Source of the DNA: Bacillota bacterium
GTDB taxonomy: Bacteria > Bacillota > Clostridia > Lachnospirales > Lachnospiraceae
Reading direction: 5' to 3'
Assembly (NCBI GenBank): GCA_023416695.1
Contig: JAEZGY010000040.1
Location: 27,068 to 91,067, forward strand
Length of the DNA: 64,000 nucleotides
Part shown: positions 8,357 to 16,866 of the stretch, piece after piece
How positions within the stretch are numbered: position 1 is the first letter of the stretch
How the letters are laid out: the number at the start of each line of letters is the position of its first letter
Notes under the pieces: generated by a model
Seen by the model: only the letters and a program-made list of their open reading frames with translations
The model's database searches: none
Told to the model about the DNA's origin: nothing
Position numbers and translations under genes: made by a program

Positions 8357-9869
8357 TTTTCTTTTTCACCACACTCTCTAATAGTTGTTTTCTATCAATT
8401 TTTCCATTTTTAGTCATCGGCATCTGTTCTATTTGAACCAAAGCGCCAGGGACCATAAAGATTGGTAAAGTTTCTTTCATTTTACTATGTACTTCTTTTT
8501 TGTCTATATTTCCAATATAAAACCCAAATAGTTTACTCTTTGATTCTTCAAACACGCAACAAGCTCTTTGAATATCCTCAATTCCCATCATTGCTTTTTC
8601 AATTTCCTCAAGTTCAATGCGATGACCCATATGTTTAACCTGAAAATCCTTACGACCTTGAAAATACAGATTCCCCTCTGAATCAAAACGTCCCAAATCA
8701 CCAGTTCTATAAATGAGTTCATGATATCTATTATGTAACGGATTTTGTATAAAGCTCTCCCTAGTTTGCACCATGGAGTTATAATAGCCTAACGCTAACG
8801 CCGTGCCACGGACACAAATTTCTCCAATATCACCAGTTTTCATAACTAAATTGTTGCATTCGTCTAGTAGAAAAACTTTTTCATTTGGAAATGGCTTTCC
8901 TATTGGTATAATATCTGTATCATTTACCTCATGATTAATTCTATAATATGTACAGTTACAAGTAATTTCTGTAGGACCATATACATTAACAAACTGAGTA
9001 TCTGGTAAATGCTTCATCCATGTTTTTAAATGCTTTAATGGCATCACTTCTCCGCTAAAAATCACTTTATTAACAGTAGTTGGCACCTTGTAATCTAACC
9101 CATGAAAGGTTGTTATAAGACATAATGCCGATACCGCCCAAATCATAGTAGTAATCTCATGGTCACAAATAAAGTCAAGAAGCTGTGCTGGACGTGAAAA
9201 TAGTCCTTTAGGAATTACCACTAACGTCCCACCTGTCTTCATAGCTGAATAAATATCTTTTACAGACACATCAAAGTCAAAAGGGGCCTGATTTCCTATG
9301 ATATCACTTTCCCCAATAAAAAATAGTTCTGTAAATACATCAATAAAGTCAATAACAGATCGGTGACTAATCACCACTCCCTTAGGCACACCAGTGGAAC
9401 CAGAGGTAAAATTAGCATATAAGGGTTCTGTATCTATCATGGAATTTCTAATGGTTTCTAATTCAGATTCACTTATTTCTACATTTTTAAGTTCGTCTAT
9501 AAGAAGAATATGATCTGACGAAAATATCTCCAGAGCTAATTGCTTATGGGCTTCATCCGTAATGACATAGGAGGTCTCGATAACTTCCTTAACCTGTTTT
9601 AAACGAGATACTGGAAGCTCCGGATTTAGTAAAACATAACTGTTTCCTGCATACACAATTCCGAAAAAAGACGATATTGCATCTATTCCTTTATCTAATA
9701 ATACTGGAATTGGTAATTCTCGATTCACCTTATCAAGAAGTCCACTTCCAATATGTCTACTTATCTCCATTAATTCTTTATAACTACAACTTTTATTTTC
9801 TTCAATTACAGCAGTTTTATCAGGCAAACGTGCTGCCGTCTGCTCCATGTATTCTAACACGTTTCGCAT
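8349..9869 (-). CDS. Amino-acid adenylating enzyme, DltA-like
   Basis: A 506-residue ANL-superfamily enzyme with the ATP-binding loop FTSGSTGVPKG (about residues 154-164), the VYGPTEITC motif, a YRTGDLGRF motif and the C-terminal lysine region MTKNGKIDRKQ. Length and layout match DltA (D-alanine:carrier ligase) rather than a multidomain peptide synthetase. It would activate an amino acid as the AMP ester and load it on the downstream carrier. GGGGAG precedes the ATG. It is the first gene of the operon, read from a near-consensus promoter at 9920-9948. Which amino acid it selects cannot be read reliably by eye. Confidence 0.88.
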   Translation of the reverse strand: MRNVLEYMEQTAARLPDKTAVIEENKSCSYKELMEISRHIGSGLLDKVNRELPIPVLLDKGIDAISSFFGIVYAGNSYVLLNPELPVSRLKQVKEVIETSYVITDEAHKQLALEIFSSDHILLIDELKNVEISESELETIRNSMIDTEPLYANFTSGSTGVPKGVVISHRSVIDFIDVFTELFFIGESDIIGNQAPFDFDVSVKDIYSAMKTGGTLVVIPKGLFSRPAQLLDFICDHEITTMIWAVSALCLITTFHGLDYKVPTTVNKVIFSGEVMPLKHLKTWMKHLPDTQFVNVYGPTEITCNCTYYRINHEVNDTDIIPIGKPFPNEKVFLLDECNNLVMKTGDIGEICVRGTALALGYYNSMVQTRESFIQNPLHNRYHELIYRTGDLGRFDSEGNLYFQGRKDFQVKHMGHRIELEEIEKAMMGIEDIQRACCVFEESKSKLFGFYIGNIDKKEVHSKMKETLPIFMVPGALVQIEQMPMTKNGKIDRKQLLESVVKKKNG

Positions 9870-9919
9870 GTATTTTCTCCCCTTTACATATGTTGGTACA
9901 AGTTGCTAATTTACGCATA

Positions 9920-9948
9920 ATTATACAACTTTTACCGCTATGTGTAAA
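9920..9948 (-). promoter_or_regulatory. Promoter of the dlt-like operon
   Basis: On the minus strand TTTACA (9943-9948), 17 bp, then consensus TATAAT (9920-9925). It lies about 50 bp before the ligase start. Confidence 0.65.
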
Positions 9949-9978
9949 TTAAAAGATTATATAGTATATTTTACATAG

Positions 9979-10015
9979 AAAAGCCATTTATCCAAGTTTC
10001 GAATAAATGGCTTTT
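9979..10015 (-). terminator. Terminator after the GH3 gene (probably bidirectional)
   Basis: A 12-bp stem, AAAAGCCATTTA with TAAATGGCTTTT, with T-rich flanks on both strands. It ends the GH3 transcript and insulates the dlt-like promoter. Confidence 0.8.
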
Positions 10016-10033
10016 TTATGTACTGCATGAACG

Positions 10034-12142
10034 TTATAAAGTTATTCTTTTCGTTAATAAATCCTTATCTAATGAGCTAGCTCCTACCATAAGAAGAAAA
10101 TCTCCGGGTTCCAAAACTCTTTTTTCTTCTCGGTTTACTAAAGAGAAGTCTTCCCTCTCAAGCTTAAAGGTAATGGTTTTCTTCTTGCCAGCAGGAATCC
10201 ATTCTTTTTTAAACTTAATTAGTTTCTTAATAGGAGTCATGACAGAACTTACTAGGTCCCTAAAATACACCTGAGCAATCTCATAACCATCTATTAAACC
10301 TGAATTAGTGACATCTACGCTAAGTTGTAAGGATTCCTCCTCAAAGTGCAGATTACTGTACCTAAAGGTAGTATAGGAAAGTCCCTGGCCAAATGAATAT
10401 AATGGGTCAGCATCAATATCCATATACTTATCACCATGCCAGCCTGGAAGGCTATTATAGTAAACTGGGATTTGTCCACTGTGTCTTGGAAAACTTATGG
10501 ATAGCTTAGCTGATGGATTAATCTTACCAAATAAAGTTTTTGCCACAGCTCTTCCACCAAACATTCCACCATTAAAGGCTACAATTAAGGCATCTGAGTT
10601 TTCTGCAACCTCAGTAATGCAAAGAGGTTTTGAAGAAACTAACACAGTAATGATAGGTTTACTAGTTTCCTTAAGTTTTTTAAATAATTCTAATTGCTTT
10701 CCAGACAACTCAAGATTTGCACGATCCTTATACTCACCAAACTGAGATATCTCATCACCTAGTACCAGTACTACCATATCACTTGACATAGCTACATCAA
10801 CTGCAGCATTAATATCATCTGTGTCCTCATGTAAAACGCCACAACCTTTGCTATAGGTAACCTTAACTTCTTCTCCGGCTTCTTCTTTTATTCCCTCAAG
10901 AACTGTAGTATATGGTCTAATTGGTGTTCTGCTTTTATCTGGAGTTGGATGAGTAAAATACGTCCAATCTCCGTATTGTGCCTTGATATCATCTGCATTA
11001 GGGCCAATAACTGCGATACTCTTTACAGAGTTTACTATCGGTAAGACACCATTGTTTTCAAGGAGTACTACACATTCCTCTGCAATTTCCTTATTAACCT
11101 TTAGATGGTTTTCACAACCAATACAACCTGGTACTCCTTTTTTCTCTGGCTGCTTAAATAATCCCATTTGATATTTGATTAAAAGTATATGTCTTACCGC
11201 AGTATCAATTACTTCTTCCGATAATTTCCCTGATTTTACAAGCTCAATTGCGGCTTCATAAGCCTCCTTACTTGTCATAATCATATCATTCCCTGCTTCC
11301 AATGACATTCTGGTTGCTTCCTTAATGTCACCTGCCACATGTTGATTCATGATTAAGCTATTCACATTGTCCCAATCAGTTACAACAAAACCTTTAAATC
11401 CTAACTCTTGCCTAAGTATCTCTGTAAGAGTTTTTTTACTAACATTAAATGGTTCACCATCGATTGAGCCATAAGCTGTCATAAAGGTAGCACAGCCCGC
11501 ATCCACAGCTTTCTTAAATGGTGGTAAGAAAACATCTCTTAACTTACGATAGGTCATCTGGGTATCACAGGCATCTCTTCCGCCTAAAGCCTCCCCATAT
11601 CCAATAAAATGCTTTGCACAGGCTAGTATACTATCCTCTTTAGCAATGCCATCTCCTTGGTATCCTTCAATGATTGCAGCACCCAACTCTCCCGTTAGAT
11701 ATGGATCCTCCCCAAAGGTTTCATTTACCCTCCCCCACCTAGTATCTCTTGCCAAACATAGAACTGGGGAAAAGGTCCAGTGTAACCCATCAGATGCCAC
11801 CTCTCTTGCAGTGATTCTACCCATCTTTCTTACTAAATCTGTATTAAAACTACAGGATACGGCGAGTTGAGAAGGAAAGATCGTTGCATTTTCATTTAGT
11901 CCATGACCGTGGATAGCATCTATTCCAAATAATACAGGGATTCCCTTTGCAGAATTAAGTGCAGTTAGCTGTATCTCCCTAGCATCATCACCTAATACAT
12001 GAAGAAAGGATCCTGCACCCTTCCTTGCCCATTCTAATGCCTCTTCCCTTTCAACTACAGAATAGGGAATCTGTATCAGTTGGGCAACCTTTTCTTCAAG
12101 GCTCATTTTTTCTAATAAATCCTCAATAAATGCATTACTCAT
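10034..12142 (-). CDS. Glycoside hydrolase family 3 beta-glucosidase
   Basis: A 702-residue GH3 enzyme. The N-terminal TIM-barrel domain contains WGRVNETFGEDP and the nucleophile motif GFVVTDWDN (Asp at about 256). The second alpha/beta domain follows, with GDEISQFGEYKDRANLELSG, and a fibronectin-III-like C-terminal domain closes the protein (from about residue 575). No signal peptide, so it acts in the cytoplasm on imported oligosaccharides, probably cellodextrin or xylo-oligomers. Single-gene transcript with terminator. Substrate preference within GH3 is not predictable here. The upstream region holds a spaced direct repeat. Confidence 0.92.
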   Translation of the reverse strand: MSNAFIEDLLEKMSLEEKVAQLIQIPYSVVEREEALEWARKGAGSFLHVLGDDAREIQLTALNSAKGIPVLFGIDAIHGHGLNENATIFPSQLAVSCSFNTDLVRKMGRITAREVASDGLHWTFSPVLCLARDTRWGRVNETFGEDPYLTGELGAAIIEGYQGDGIAKEDSILACAKHFIGYGEALGGRDACDTQMTYRKLRDVFLPPFKKAVDAGCATFMTAYGSIDGEPFNVSKKTLTEILRQELGFKGFVVTDWDNVNSLIMNQHVAGDIKEATRMSLEAGNDMIMTSKEAYEAAIELVKSGKLSEEVIDTAVRHILLIKYQMGLFKQPEKKGVPGCIGCENHLKVNKEIAEECVVLLENNGVLPIVNSVKSIAVIGPNADDIKAQYGDWTYFTHPTPDKSRTPIRPYTTVLEGIKEEAGEEVKVTYSKGCGVLHEDTDDINAAVDVAMSSDMVVLVLGDEISQFGEYKDRANLELSGKQLELFKKLKETSKPIITVLVSSKPLCITEVAENSDALIVAFNGGMFGGRAVAKTLFGKINPSAKLSISFPRHSGQIPVYYNSLPGWHGDKYMDIDADPLYSFGQGLSYTTFRYSNLHFEEESLQLSVDVTNSGLIDGYEIAQVYFRDLVSSVMTPIKKLIKFKKEWIPAGKKKTITFKLEREDFSLVNREEKRVLEPGDFLLMVGASSLDKDLLTKRITL

Positions 12143-12162
12143 ATAGTACCCTCCAATTAGCT

Positions 12163-12202
12163 CTTGTTCGTTCTTATCTGCCTTTACTAAAGCTTGTTCG
12201 TT
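12163..12202. promoter_or_regulatory. Spaced direct repeat upstream of the GH3 gene
   Basis: AACGAACAAG (minus strand) occurs twice, at 163-172 and 193-202 of the 12-kb block, exactly 30 bp apart, or about three helical turns. It is a candidate site for a sugar-responsive regulator. Seen in sequence; the function is inferred. Confidence 0.4.
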
Positions 12203-12317
12203 TTTACTATTTTATACCACCATAATAGTACATTAAAGTATATAAAGCTATGACTATTCTCAATAATTTATATAACAATAGTCCATTTTTCTAAAAAGAG
12301 GGGGGAAAGTAAATTGC

Positions 12318-12635
12318 TTACTTACCTAATTTGCCTTTGAGGGTAACAAAAGCATGTTTGACCGCCATAATTGGGTGGGAATAAAGCATCCTTGGTCCAG
12401 CATATCGCATCACATCTTTAATCAAAACTCGTTTATCCTTAGAATAGCAATGCACCTTACAAGCACTACAGAATGATTTGGTTTCCATAAATGGACATTT
12501 TTCAGTACGTAACTTAGCATATTCTAAAAGCTCCTTACATTGGGAACATAATTCCTTTTTACATCCATGTTTCCCCTTGCAGTAGACTCCAATCATTAGT
12601 CCAACTACCTTTTGTTCTTTTTCTCTTTTATCCAT
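12318..12635 (-). CDS. YgbA-type (nitrous oxide-stimulated promoter family) cysteine-rich protein
   Basis: A 105-residue protein with eight or more cysteines in CKGKHGC, LCSQC, KCPF and FCSACKVHCY blocks, and a conserved end YAGPRMLYSHPIMAVKH. This matches the YgbA_NO family (nitrous oxide-stimulated promoter), whose members may bind a metal or Fe-S centre and are linked to nitrosative stress in enterobacteria. Cytoplasmic. Transcribed alone. Biochemical role not established. Confidence 0.8.
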   Translation of the reverse strand: MDKREKEQKVVGLMIGVYCKGKHGCKKELCSQCKELLEYAKLRTEKCPFMETKSFCSACKVHCYSKDKRVLIKDVMRYAGPRMLYSHPIMAVKHAFVTLKGKLGK

Positions 12636-12781
12636 TAATTTATTCTCCTAGATCTTATATACTCATAGTTAGTTTCTACTAACTTATTAAGCATACAATT
12701 AACTGGCCTTATGTGTAAAGATGGTCAAATCAATTGAAAAATATTATCGTTATATTTAGGTTAGCTAGAACTTAGAGTTTT

Positions 12782-12835
12782 ACAACAAAAAAAGAAGCTA
12801 GTTAATAGCTGTATTATACAGCTATTGGCTAGCTT
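12782..12835 (-). terminator. Large hairpin, probable terminator
   Basis: A 19-bp stem (17 Watson-Crick, 2 G.T) with a 3-nt loop, AAGCTAGTTAATAGCTGTA against TACAGCTATTGGCTAGCTT. On the minus strand it is followed by CTTTTTTTTG-like T-rich sequence. It probably ends transcription from the copA side and from the decayed genes just upstream. Confidence 0.7.
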
Positions 12836-12846
12836 TTAAAACCCGA

Positions 12847-12977
12847 TTAGTTTAGATAATCTGCCACTGGAGATGCATTATATTGTTTTTTTATTTCACT
12901 GCATAATCATGGCCTAAATCCTCATTCAGCATAAAATGCAGAGTCTGACTGATACATGCTGCTTTCATTCGTTTCAT
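12847..12977 (-). pseudogene. Remnant of a small conserved gene (deleted and frameshifted)
   Basis: On the minus strand ATG at 12977 opens MKRMKAACISQTLHFML then NEDLGHDYAV. The frame then breaks, and the adjacent frame continues as EIKKQYNASPVADYLN before a stop at 12847. The two pieces look like the beginning and end of one small protein (my memory is that similar hypothetical proteins exist in clostridial mobile DNA) with the middle deleted. Identity uncertain; the decay reading rests on the frame shift. Confidence 0.45.
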
Positions 12978-13138
12978 TACGCTTTACTGTCCTTTCCTTT
13001 TCATATAAATGTTGATACCATTCATACCCTCTAAATAAGATAAGAGAGAAAAGACATACTCCGCTGTGCGAATCCATAAGCGAAACGATTCGATATTCTG
13101 TTTGCTATATAAATACAAGCTGGTATTTCTTTTTCCAT
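12922..13138 (-). pseudogene. Second small decayed ORF, one frameshift
   Basis: On the minus strand MEKEIPACIYIANRISN begins at 13138 and stops at 13031 after SFLSYLI. The next frame continues as RGYEWYQHLYEKERTVKRN to a stop at 12922. A single frameshift would join them into one protein of about 70 residues. Its 3' end overlaps the neighbouring remnant. No recognised function; the pair may be leftovers of a mobile element. Confidence 0.4.
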
Positions 13139-13205
13139 AATTATTTTCTCATTTTAAAATTAAAAATATAAGCAAATCTTCCTATGAAAATTTTAATTGT
13201 AGCGG

Positions 13206-13415
13206 TTACTGAATCGCAATCACTTTATAATCCTGATCCTCTACTGCTTTTTTTAATACCTCATCTTGAACCTCTTCCTTTATGGAAACAATAGCAGTAC
13301 CTTGTTCATGACTAACTACTGCCTCTTCCACTTGAGGAAGTGCCTCTAAACATTTTTTTACTCTTGCTTCACAATGCCCACACATCATACCTTCTATTAC
13401 TATTGTCTTTTTCAT
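13206..13415 (-). CDS. Possible separately translated CopZ-like copper chaperone (internal start within copA)
   Basis: An in-frame ATG at 13415 inside copA is preceded by GAGG at 13424-13427, spaced 8 bases. It would give a 69-residue protein starting MKKTIVIEGMMCGHC, the exact size and start pattern of free CopZ chaperones. Translation re-initiation could yield a soluble chaperone besides the fused ATPase, a functional parallel to the CopA(Z) product of E. coli, though by a different mechanism. This is inference from the ribosome site; the fused reading frame is certain. Confidence 0.5.
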   Translation of the reverse strand: MKKTIVIEGMMCGHCEARVKKCLEALPQVEEAVVSHEQGTAIVSIKEEVQDEVLKKAVEDQDYKVIAIQ

Positions 13416-15728
13416 ATTTACTACCTCAACTTTTTTTATTTTTTTAATCTTTCTATCCTTCCTAGTATCATATATGCGAAGGAGATTTAAACGTAGAGCA
13501 TTTGTCACAACACAAAAGCTAGATAAACTCATAGCTGCTGCCCCAAACATAGGATTTAGCTCCCACTTAAAAATCGGGATAAGCAAACCTGCTGCCAGTG
13601 GAATGCCTACAATGTTGTAAATAAAAGCCCAAAATAGATTCTCATGTATATTTTTTAGAGTGCCTCGACTTAGTCGTATGGCAGCTGGCACATCCCTTAA
13701 GTTACTTTTCATTAGTACCACATCAGCAGCATCAATAGCTATATCCGTACCTGCTCCTATAGCAATTCCCATATCTGCTCTAGTGAGTGCTGGAGCATCA
13801 TTGATGCCATCACCTACCATAGTGACCTTACCTTGTTTTATTAAGGAACGAATCACACTTTCCTTACCATCCGGAAGTACGCCAGCAATGATCTCATCCA
13901 CTTCCACCTGTTTGCCGATGGCTCTGGCTGTTCTTTCATTATCTCCAGTCAACATCACCACACGAATTCCCATATTCTTAAGCTCTTTGACTGCTTTATG
14001 GCTCTCTTCCTTAACAACATCTGCTACTGCAATAATGCCAAGTAAGTGGCTTCCTTTGGAAAAATACAAAGGGGTTTTTCCATGTTCTGATAAATATTTG
14101 GCAGTATTTCTAACATCCTCTGGAATCTTAACCATTGTACTAATAAAACTGTCATTTCCTCCAGCCAACGTCTCACTATTACACATTGCCTTTAATCCAT
14201 TGCCTGGTAGAGCGATAAAATCAGTAATTTCTAACTCCTCTATATTACTATCTTTCAAATACTCAAGAATTGCTTTGGCAAGGGGATGCTCACTTTTTTG
14301 TTCTATTGCCTTAGCGTAACGTAACAGTTCTTTCTCTGAAGTACCTGATGAAGGAAGAATATCCGTTACCTTAGGTTCACCACTAGTTATAGTCCCCGTC
14401 TTGTCTAATACTACGATTTCTGTCTTTCCGATTTCCTCTAATGATACAGCTGTCTTAAACATAATACCATTTTTTGCACCAACTCCATTCCCTACCATAA
14501 TGGCAACAGGAGTCGCAAGTCCTAAAGCACATGGACAGCTAATAACTAGTACACTAATCCCTCGTGCTAGAGCATATCCAAAGGTCTGTCCTAGTATAAG
14601 CCAAACAAGTACTGTTATAAGAGCTATTCCAATTACAATGGGAACAAATACGCCAGAAACCCTATCTGCTACTTTTGCAATTGGAGCCTTAGTAGCGGCA
14701 GCATCACTTACCATTTGTATAATTTGAGATAAAGTAGTATCCTCACCAACTCTTCTTGCCTTGCATTTCATAAATCCAGATTGATTGATGGTGGCGGCTG
14801 ATACAAAATCTCCCTCTTCTTTATCCACTGGGATACTTTCCCCTGTCAAAGCAGATTCGTTTACCGCACTACTTCCCTCTATAACTACCCCATCTACTGG
14901 GATAGTCTCCCCTGGACGTACTACAAAGAAATCACCAATACGAACTTCAGCAATAGGTACTTCTATCTCTTCCTCATCTTTAATTACCATTGCAGTCTTT
15001 GGTGCGAGCTTCATAAGTCCCTTTAAGGCATCTGTAGTCTTTCCCTTAGATCTGGCCTCAAGCATCTTACCTACTGTAATTAATGTAAGAATCATGGCTC
15101 CTGATTCGAAATAGAAATCATGCATGTAGTCCATAACGGCTTCCATATTGCCTTTCATCTCCGCATCCGTCATAGCAAATAATACATAAGTACTATATAG
15201 AAAAGCAGCCGTAGCACCTAACGCTACCAAGGTATCCATATTCGGAGCACGGTGAATAAGACTTCTAAATCCACTCACAAAAAAATGTTGGTTAATCACC
15301 ATAATAGCCCCTGTTAATAAAAGCTGTATTAACCCCATGGCTACATGATTATCCTTAAGAAAGGAAGGGAGTGGCCATCCCCACATCATATGCCCCATAG
15401 AAAGATACATTAGTACAATCAGAAATATTAGGGAAGTAACTAACCTCTTTTTTAGTGTGGGAGTTTCCCTATCTATCAATGACTCTTCTTGTTCATAGGT
15501 GGATCCCATTTTTCCTGTTTCATCACTAGCTGCCTTTTTGGCTGCACGATAGCCTGCTCCTTCTACTGCCTTAATAATGTCATCTACAGGTGCCGATCCT
15601 TCGACACCCATTGAATTAGTTAGTAAACTTACGGAGCAGGAGGTAACCCCTGGCACCTTAGAAACTGCCTTCTCTACCCTTGCACTACAGGCTGCACAGC
15701 TCATTCCCATTACCTTATATTGTTCCAT
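13206..15728 (-). CDS. copA: Copper-exporting P1B-type ATPase with CopZ-like domain fused at the C-terminus
   Basis: An 840-residue P-type ATPase. The N-terminal heavy-metal domain has GMSCAACSARVEK (CxxC at residues 11-14). Then come membrane segments, the VISCPCALGLATP transport motif (CPC, Cu+ type), the phosphorylation site VVLDKTGTITSGEP, SEHPLAKAI, and MVGDGINDAPALT. After the last membrane helices a linker leads to a second heavy-metal domain from about residue 772, with GMMCGHCEARVKK. That last domain begins at an internal ATG with its own GAGG site, so it looks like a CopZ gene merged in frame. It exports Cu+ and pairs with CsoR 16 bp upstream. Confidence 0.95.
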   Translation of the reverse strand: MEQYKVMGMSCAACSARVEKAVSKVPGVTSCSVSLLTNSMGVEGSAPVDDIIKAVEGAGYRAAKKAASDETGKMGSTYEQEESLIDRETPTLKKRLVTSLIFLIVLMYLSMGHMMWGWPLPSFLKDNHVAMGLIQLLLTGAIMVINQHFFVSGFRSLIHRAPNMDTLVALGATAAFLYSTYVLFAMTDAEMKGNMEAVMDYMHDFYFESGAMILTLITVGKMLEARSKGKTTDALKGLMKLAPKTAMVIKDEEEIEVPIAEVRIGDFFVVRPGETIPVDGVVIEGSSAVNESALTGESIPVDKEEGDFVSAATINQSGFMKCKARRVGEDTTLSQIIQMVSDAAATKAPIAKVADRVSGVFVPIVIGIALITVLVWLILGQTFGYALARGISVLVISCPCALGLATPVAIMVGNGVGAKNGIMFKTAVSLEEIGKTEIVVLDKTGTITSGEPKVTDILPSSGTSEKELLRYAKAIEQKSEHPLAKAILEYLKDSNIEELEITDFIALPGNGLKAMCNSETLAGGNDSFISTMVKIPEDVRNTAKYLSEHGKTPLYFSKGSHLLGIIAVADVVKEESHKAVKELKNMGIRVVMLTGDNERTARAIGKQVEVDEIIAGVLPDGKESVIRSLIKQGKVTMVGDGINDAPALTRADMGIAIGAGTDIAIDAADVVLMKSNLRDVPAAIRLSRGTLKNIHENLFWAFIYNIVGIPLAAGLLIPIFKWELNPMFGAAAMSLSSFCVVTNALRLNLLRIYDTRKDRKIKKIKKVEVVNMKKTIVIEGMMCGHCEARVKKCLEALPQVEEAVVSHEQGTAIVSIKEEVQDEVLKKAVEDQDYKVIAIQ

Positions 15729-15744
15729 ACATGCCTCCTATTCT

Positions 15745-16047
15745 CTACTTCATGAGTTTTTGAAGTGCTAAAACCAACTCGTCAACAGTTTCCTCTTTGC
15801 CAGCCTTAATATCATTGGTGACACAGGTCTTTATATGATTTGCTAATAACTTCTTGTTAAAGCTGTTTAAAGCAGCATTGGCAGCGGCAACCTGTGTTAG
15901 TATATCCACACAATAACAATCCTTCTCTACCATACCTCTAATCCCTCGTATTTGTCCTTCAATACGATTTAATCGATGAATTAAGTCCTTATATTCCTCA
16001 TCGGAACGTTCCTTTGTCTTATGACAACATTCATTCTGTTCCTTCAT
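15745..16047 (-). CDS. csoR: CsoR-type copper-sensing repressor
   Basis: A 100-residue all-helical protein of the CsoR/RcnR (DUF156) family. The Cu(I) ligands are in register: Cys46 (CYCVDIL), His71 and Cys75 (NHIKTC), the same 25- and 4-residue spacing as known CsoRs. The N-terminus has extra CCH. Copper binding releases it from DNA. It heads the csoR-copA operon and an operator-like dyad lies in its own promoter. No HTH, as expected of this family. Confidence 0.93.
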   Translation of the reverse strand: MKEQNECCHKTKERSDEEYKDLIHRLNRIEGQIRGIRGMVEKDCYCVDILTQVAAANAALNSFNKKLLANHIKTCVTNDIKAGKEETVDELVLALQKLMK

Positions 16048-16069
16048 AACAACACCTCACTTATAAATA

Positions 16070-16098
16070 AATATATACCCCTATAGGGTATATTTCAA
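16070..16098 (-). promoter_or_regulatory. csoR-copA promoter with CsoR operator in the spacer
   Basis: On the minus strand TTGAAA (16093-16098), 17 bp, TATATT (16070-16075). The spacer is filled by the perfect dyad ATATACCC-N5-GGGTATAT (16073-16093). GC-rich inverted repeats of this form are the known type of CsoR site, and the overlap with both promoter boxes explains repression. Confidence 0.82.
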
Positions 16099-16131
16099 GT
16101 ATATTAATGATGATTAATTATCAGTTTAAAT

Positions 16132-16168
16132 TAAAAAAGGTACCACTGTTATATTATAGTGGCACCTT
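16132..16168 (-). terminator. Terminator of the ABC-transporter operon
   Basis: An 11-bp stem (AAGGTGCCACT with AGTGGTACCTT, minus strand) is followed by TTTTTAATTT, just after the ATPase gene stop. Confidence 0.85.
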
Positions 16169-16182
16169 CCTATAGTATGATT

Positions 16183-16857
16183 CTATTTCTCTTTTTCTAC
16201 TAGTATTCCGTCCGTAATTTCAAAAATGCGGTCACAGTATTGAAGTAGCCTTTCATCATGAGTAACCATGACAGTAACCTTCTTTTCTTCGTGGGTTTCT
16301 CTTGCAAGAATCTCTACTACATCATAAGCCCGTTTACTGTCTAAACTGGCAGTTGGCTCATCTGCTAAAACTAGGGTTGGCTTAGGATACAATGCTCTAG
16401 CGATAGCCACCCGCTGTCTTTCTCCACCAGACAAATCCTGTGGGTAGCTCTTAGCCACCTTCTTTATATTAAGTCGGTCTAGTAAGTACTCTGCCCGTTC
16501 AGCATTGTATTCTTGTTTCATCACCCTATCTACTAGTCTAAACTGTTCCTCCACCGTAAGAAACGGAACTAAGTTTGAGCTCTGTAATATAAAACCTATC
16601 TTCTCTAACCTTTGTTTACTTCTTACCTTTTCAGAGGCATCTCCAAAAGGCTCACCATCTATAATAATCTGACCTGACGTAGGACGTTGTAACCCTCCCA
16701 TTAAGGTCAGCATGGTACTTTTACCAGAACCACTAGGCCCAACAATGGCTACAAATTCTCCTGCTTCAATGGAAAAGGTCGTTTCCTTCAACGCATTTAC
16801 CACTTCGTTATTATCATTAAAATTCTTAATAACCTGTTTAAATTCTACTAAACTCAT
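16183..16857 (-). CDS. ABC transporter ATPase, MacB/LolD type
   Basis: A 224-residue ATPase with Walker A GPSGSGKST (about residues 40-48), signature LSGGERQRVAIARAL, and Walker B LVLADEPTASLDS. Size and sequence fit the ATPases that partner FtsX/MacB-like permeases. It begins 9 bp after the permease gene and forms a two-gene operon with it. In Firmicutes such pairs export peptides or give antimicrobial-peptide resistance. No two-component system lies nearby, so the substrate is unknown. Confidence 0.92.
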   Translation of the reverse strand: MSLVEFKQVIKNFNDNNEVVNALKETTFSIEAGEFVAIVGPSGSGKSTMLTLMGGLQRPTSGQIIIDGEPFGDASEKVRSKQRLEKIGFILQSSNLVPFLTVEEQFRLVDRVMKQEYNAERAEYLLDRLNIKKVAKSYPQDLSGGERQRVAIARALYPKPTLVLADEPTASLDSKRAYDVVEILARETHEEKKVTVMVTHDERLLQYCDRIFEITDGILVEKEK

Positions 16858-16866
16858 ATTCCCTCC

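Noticed and set aside
12782..12835. Hairpin considered as a small RNA or attenuator
   Set aside because: Stem plus T-tract is better explained as a terminator.
13660..15114. Long plus-strand frames opposite copA
   Set aside because: They mirror the conserved ATPase codons and have no ribosome sites or family motifs.
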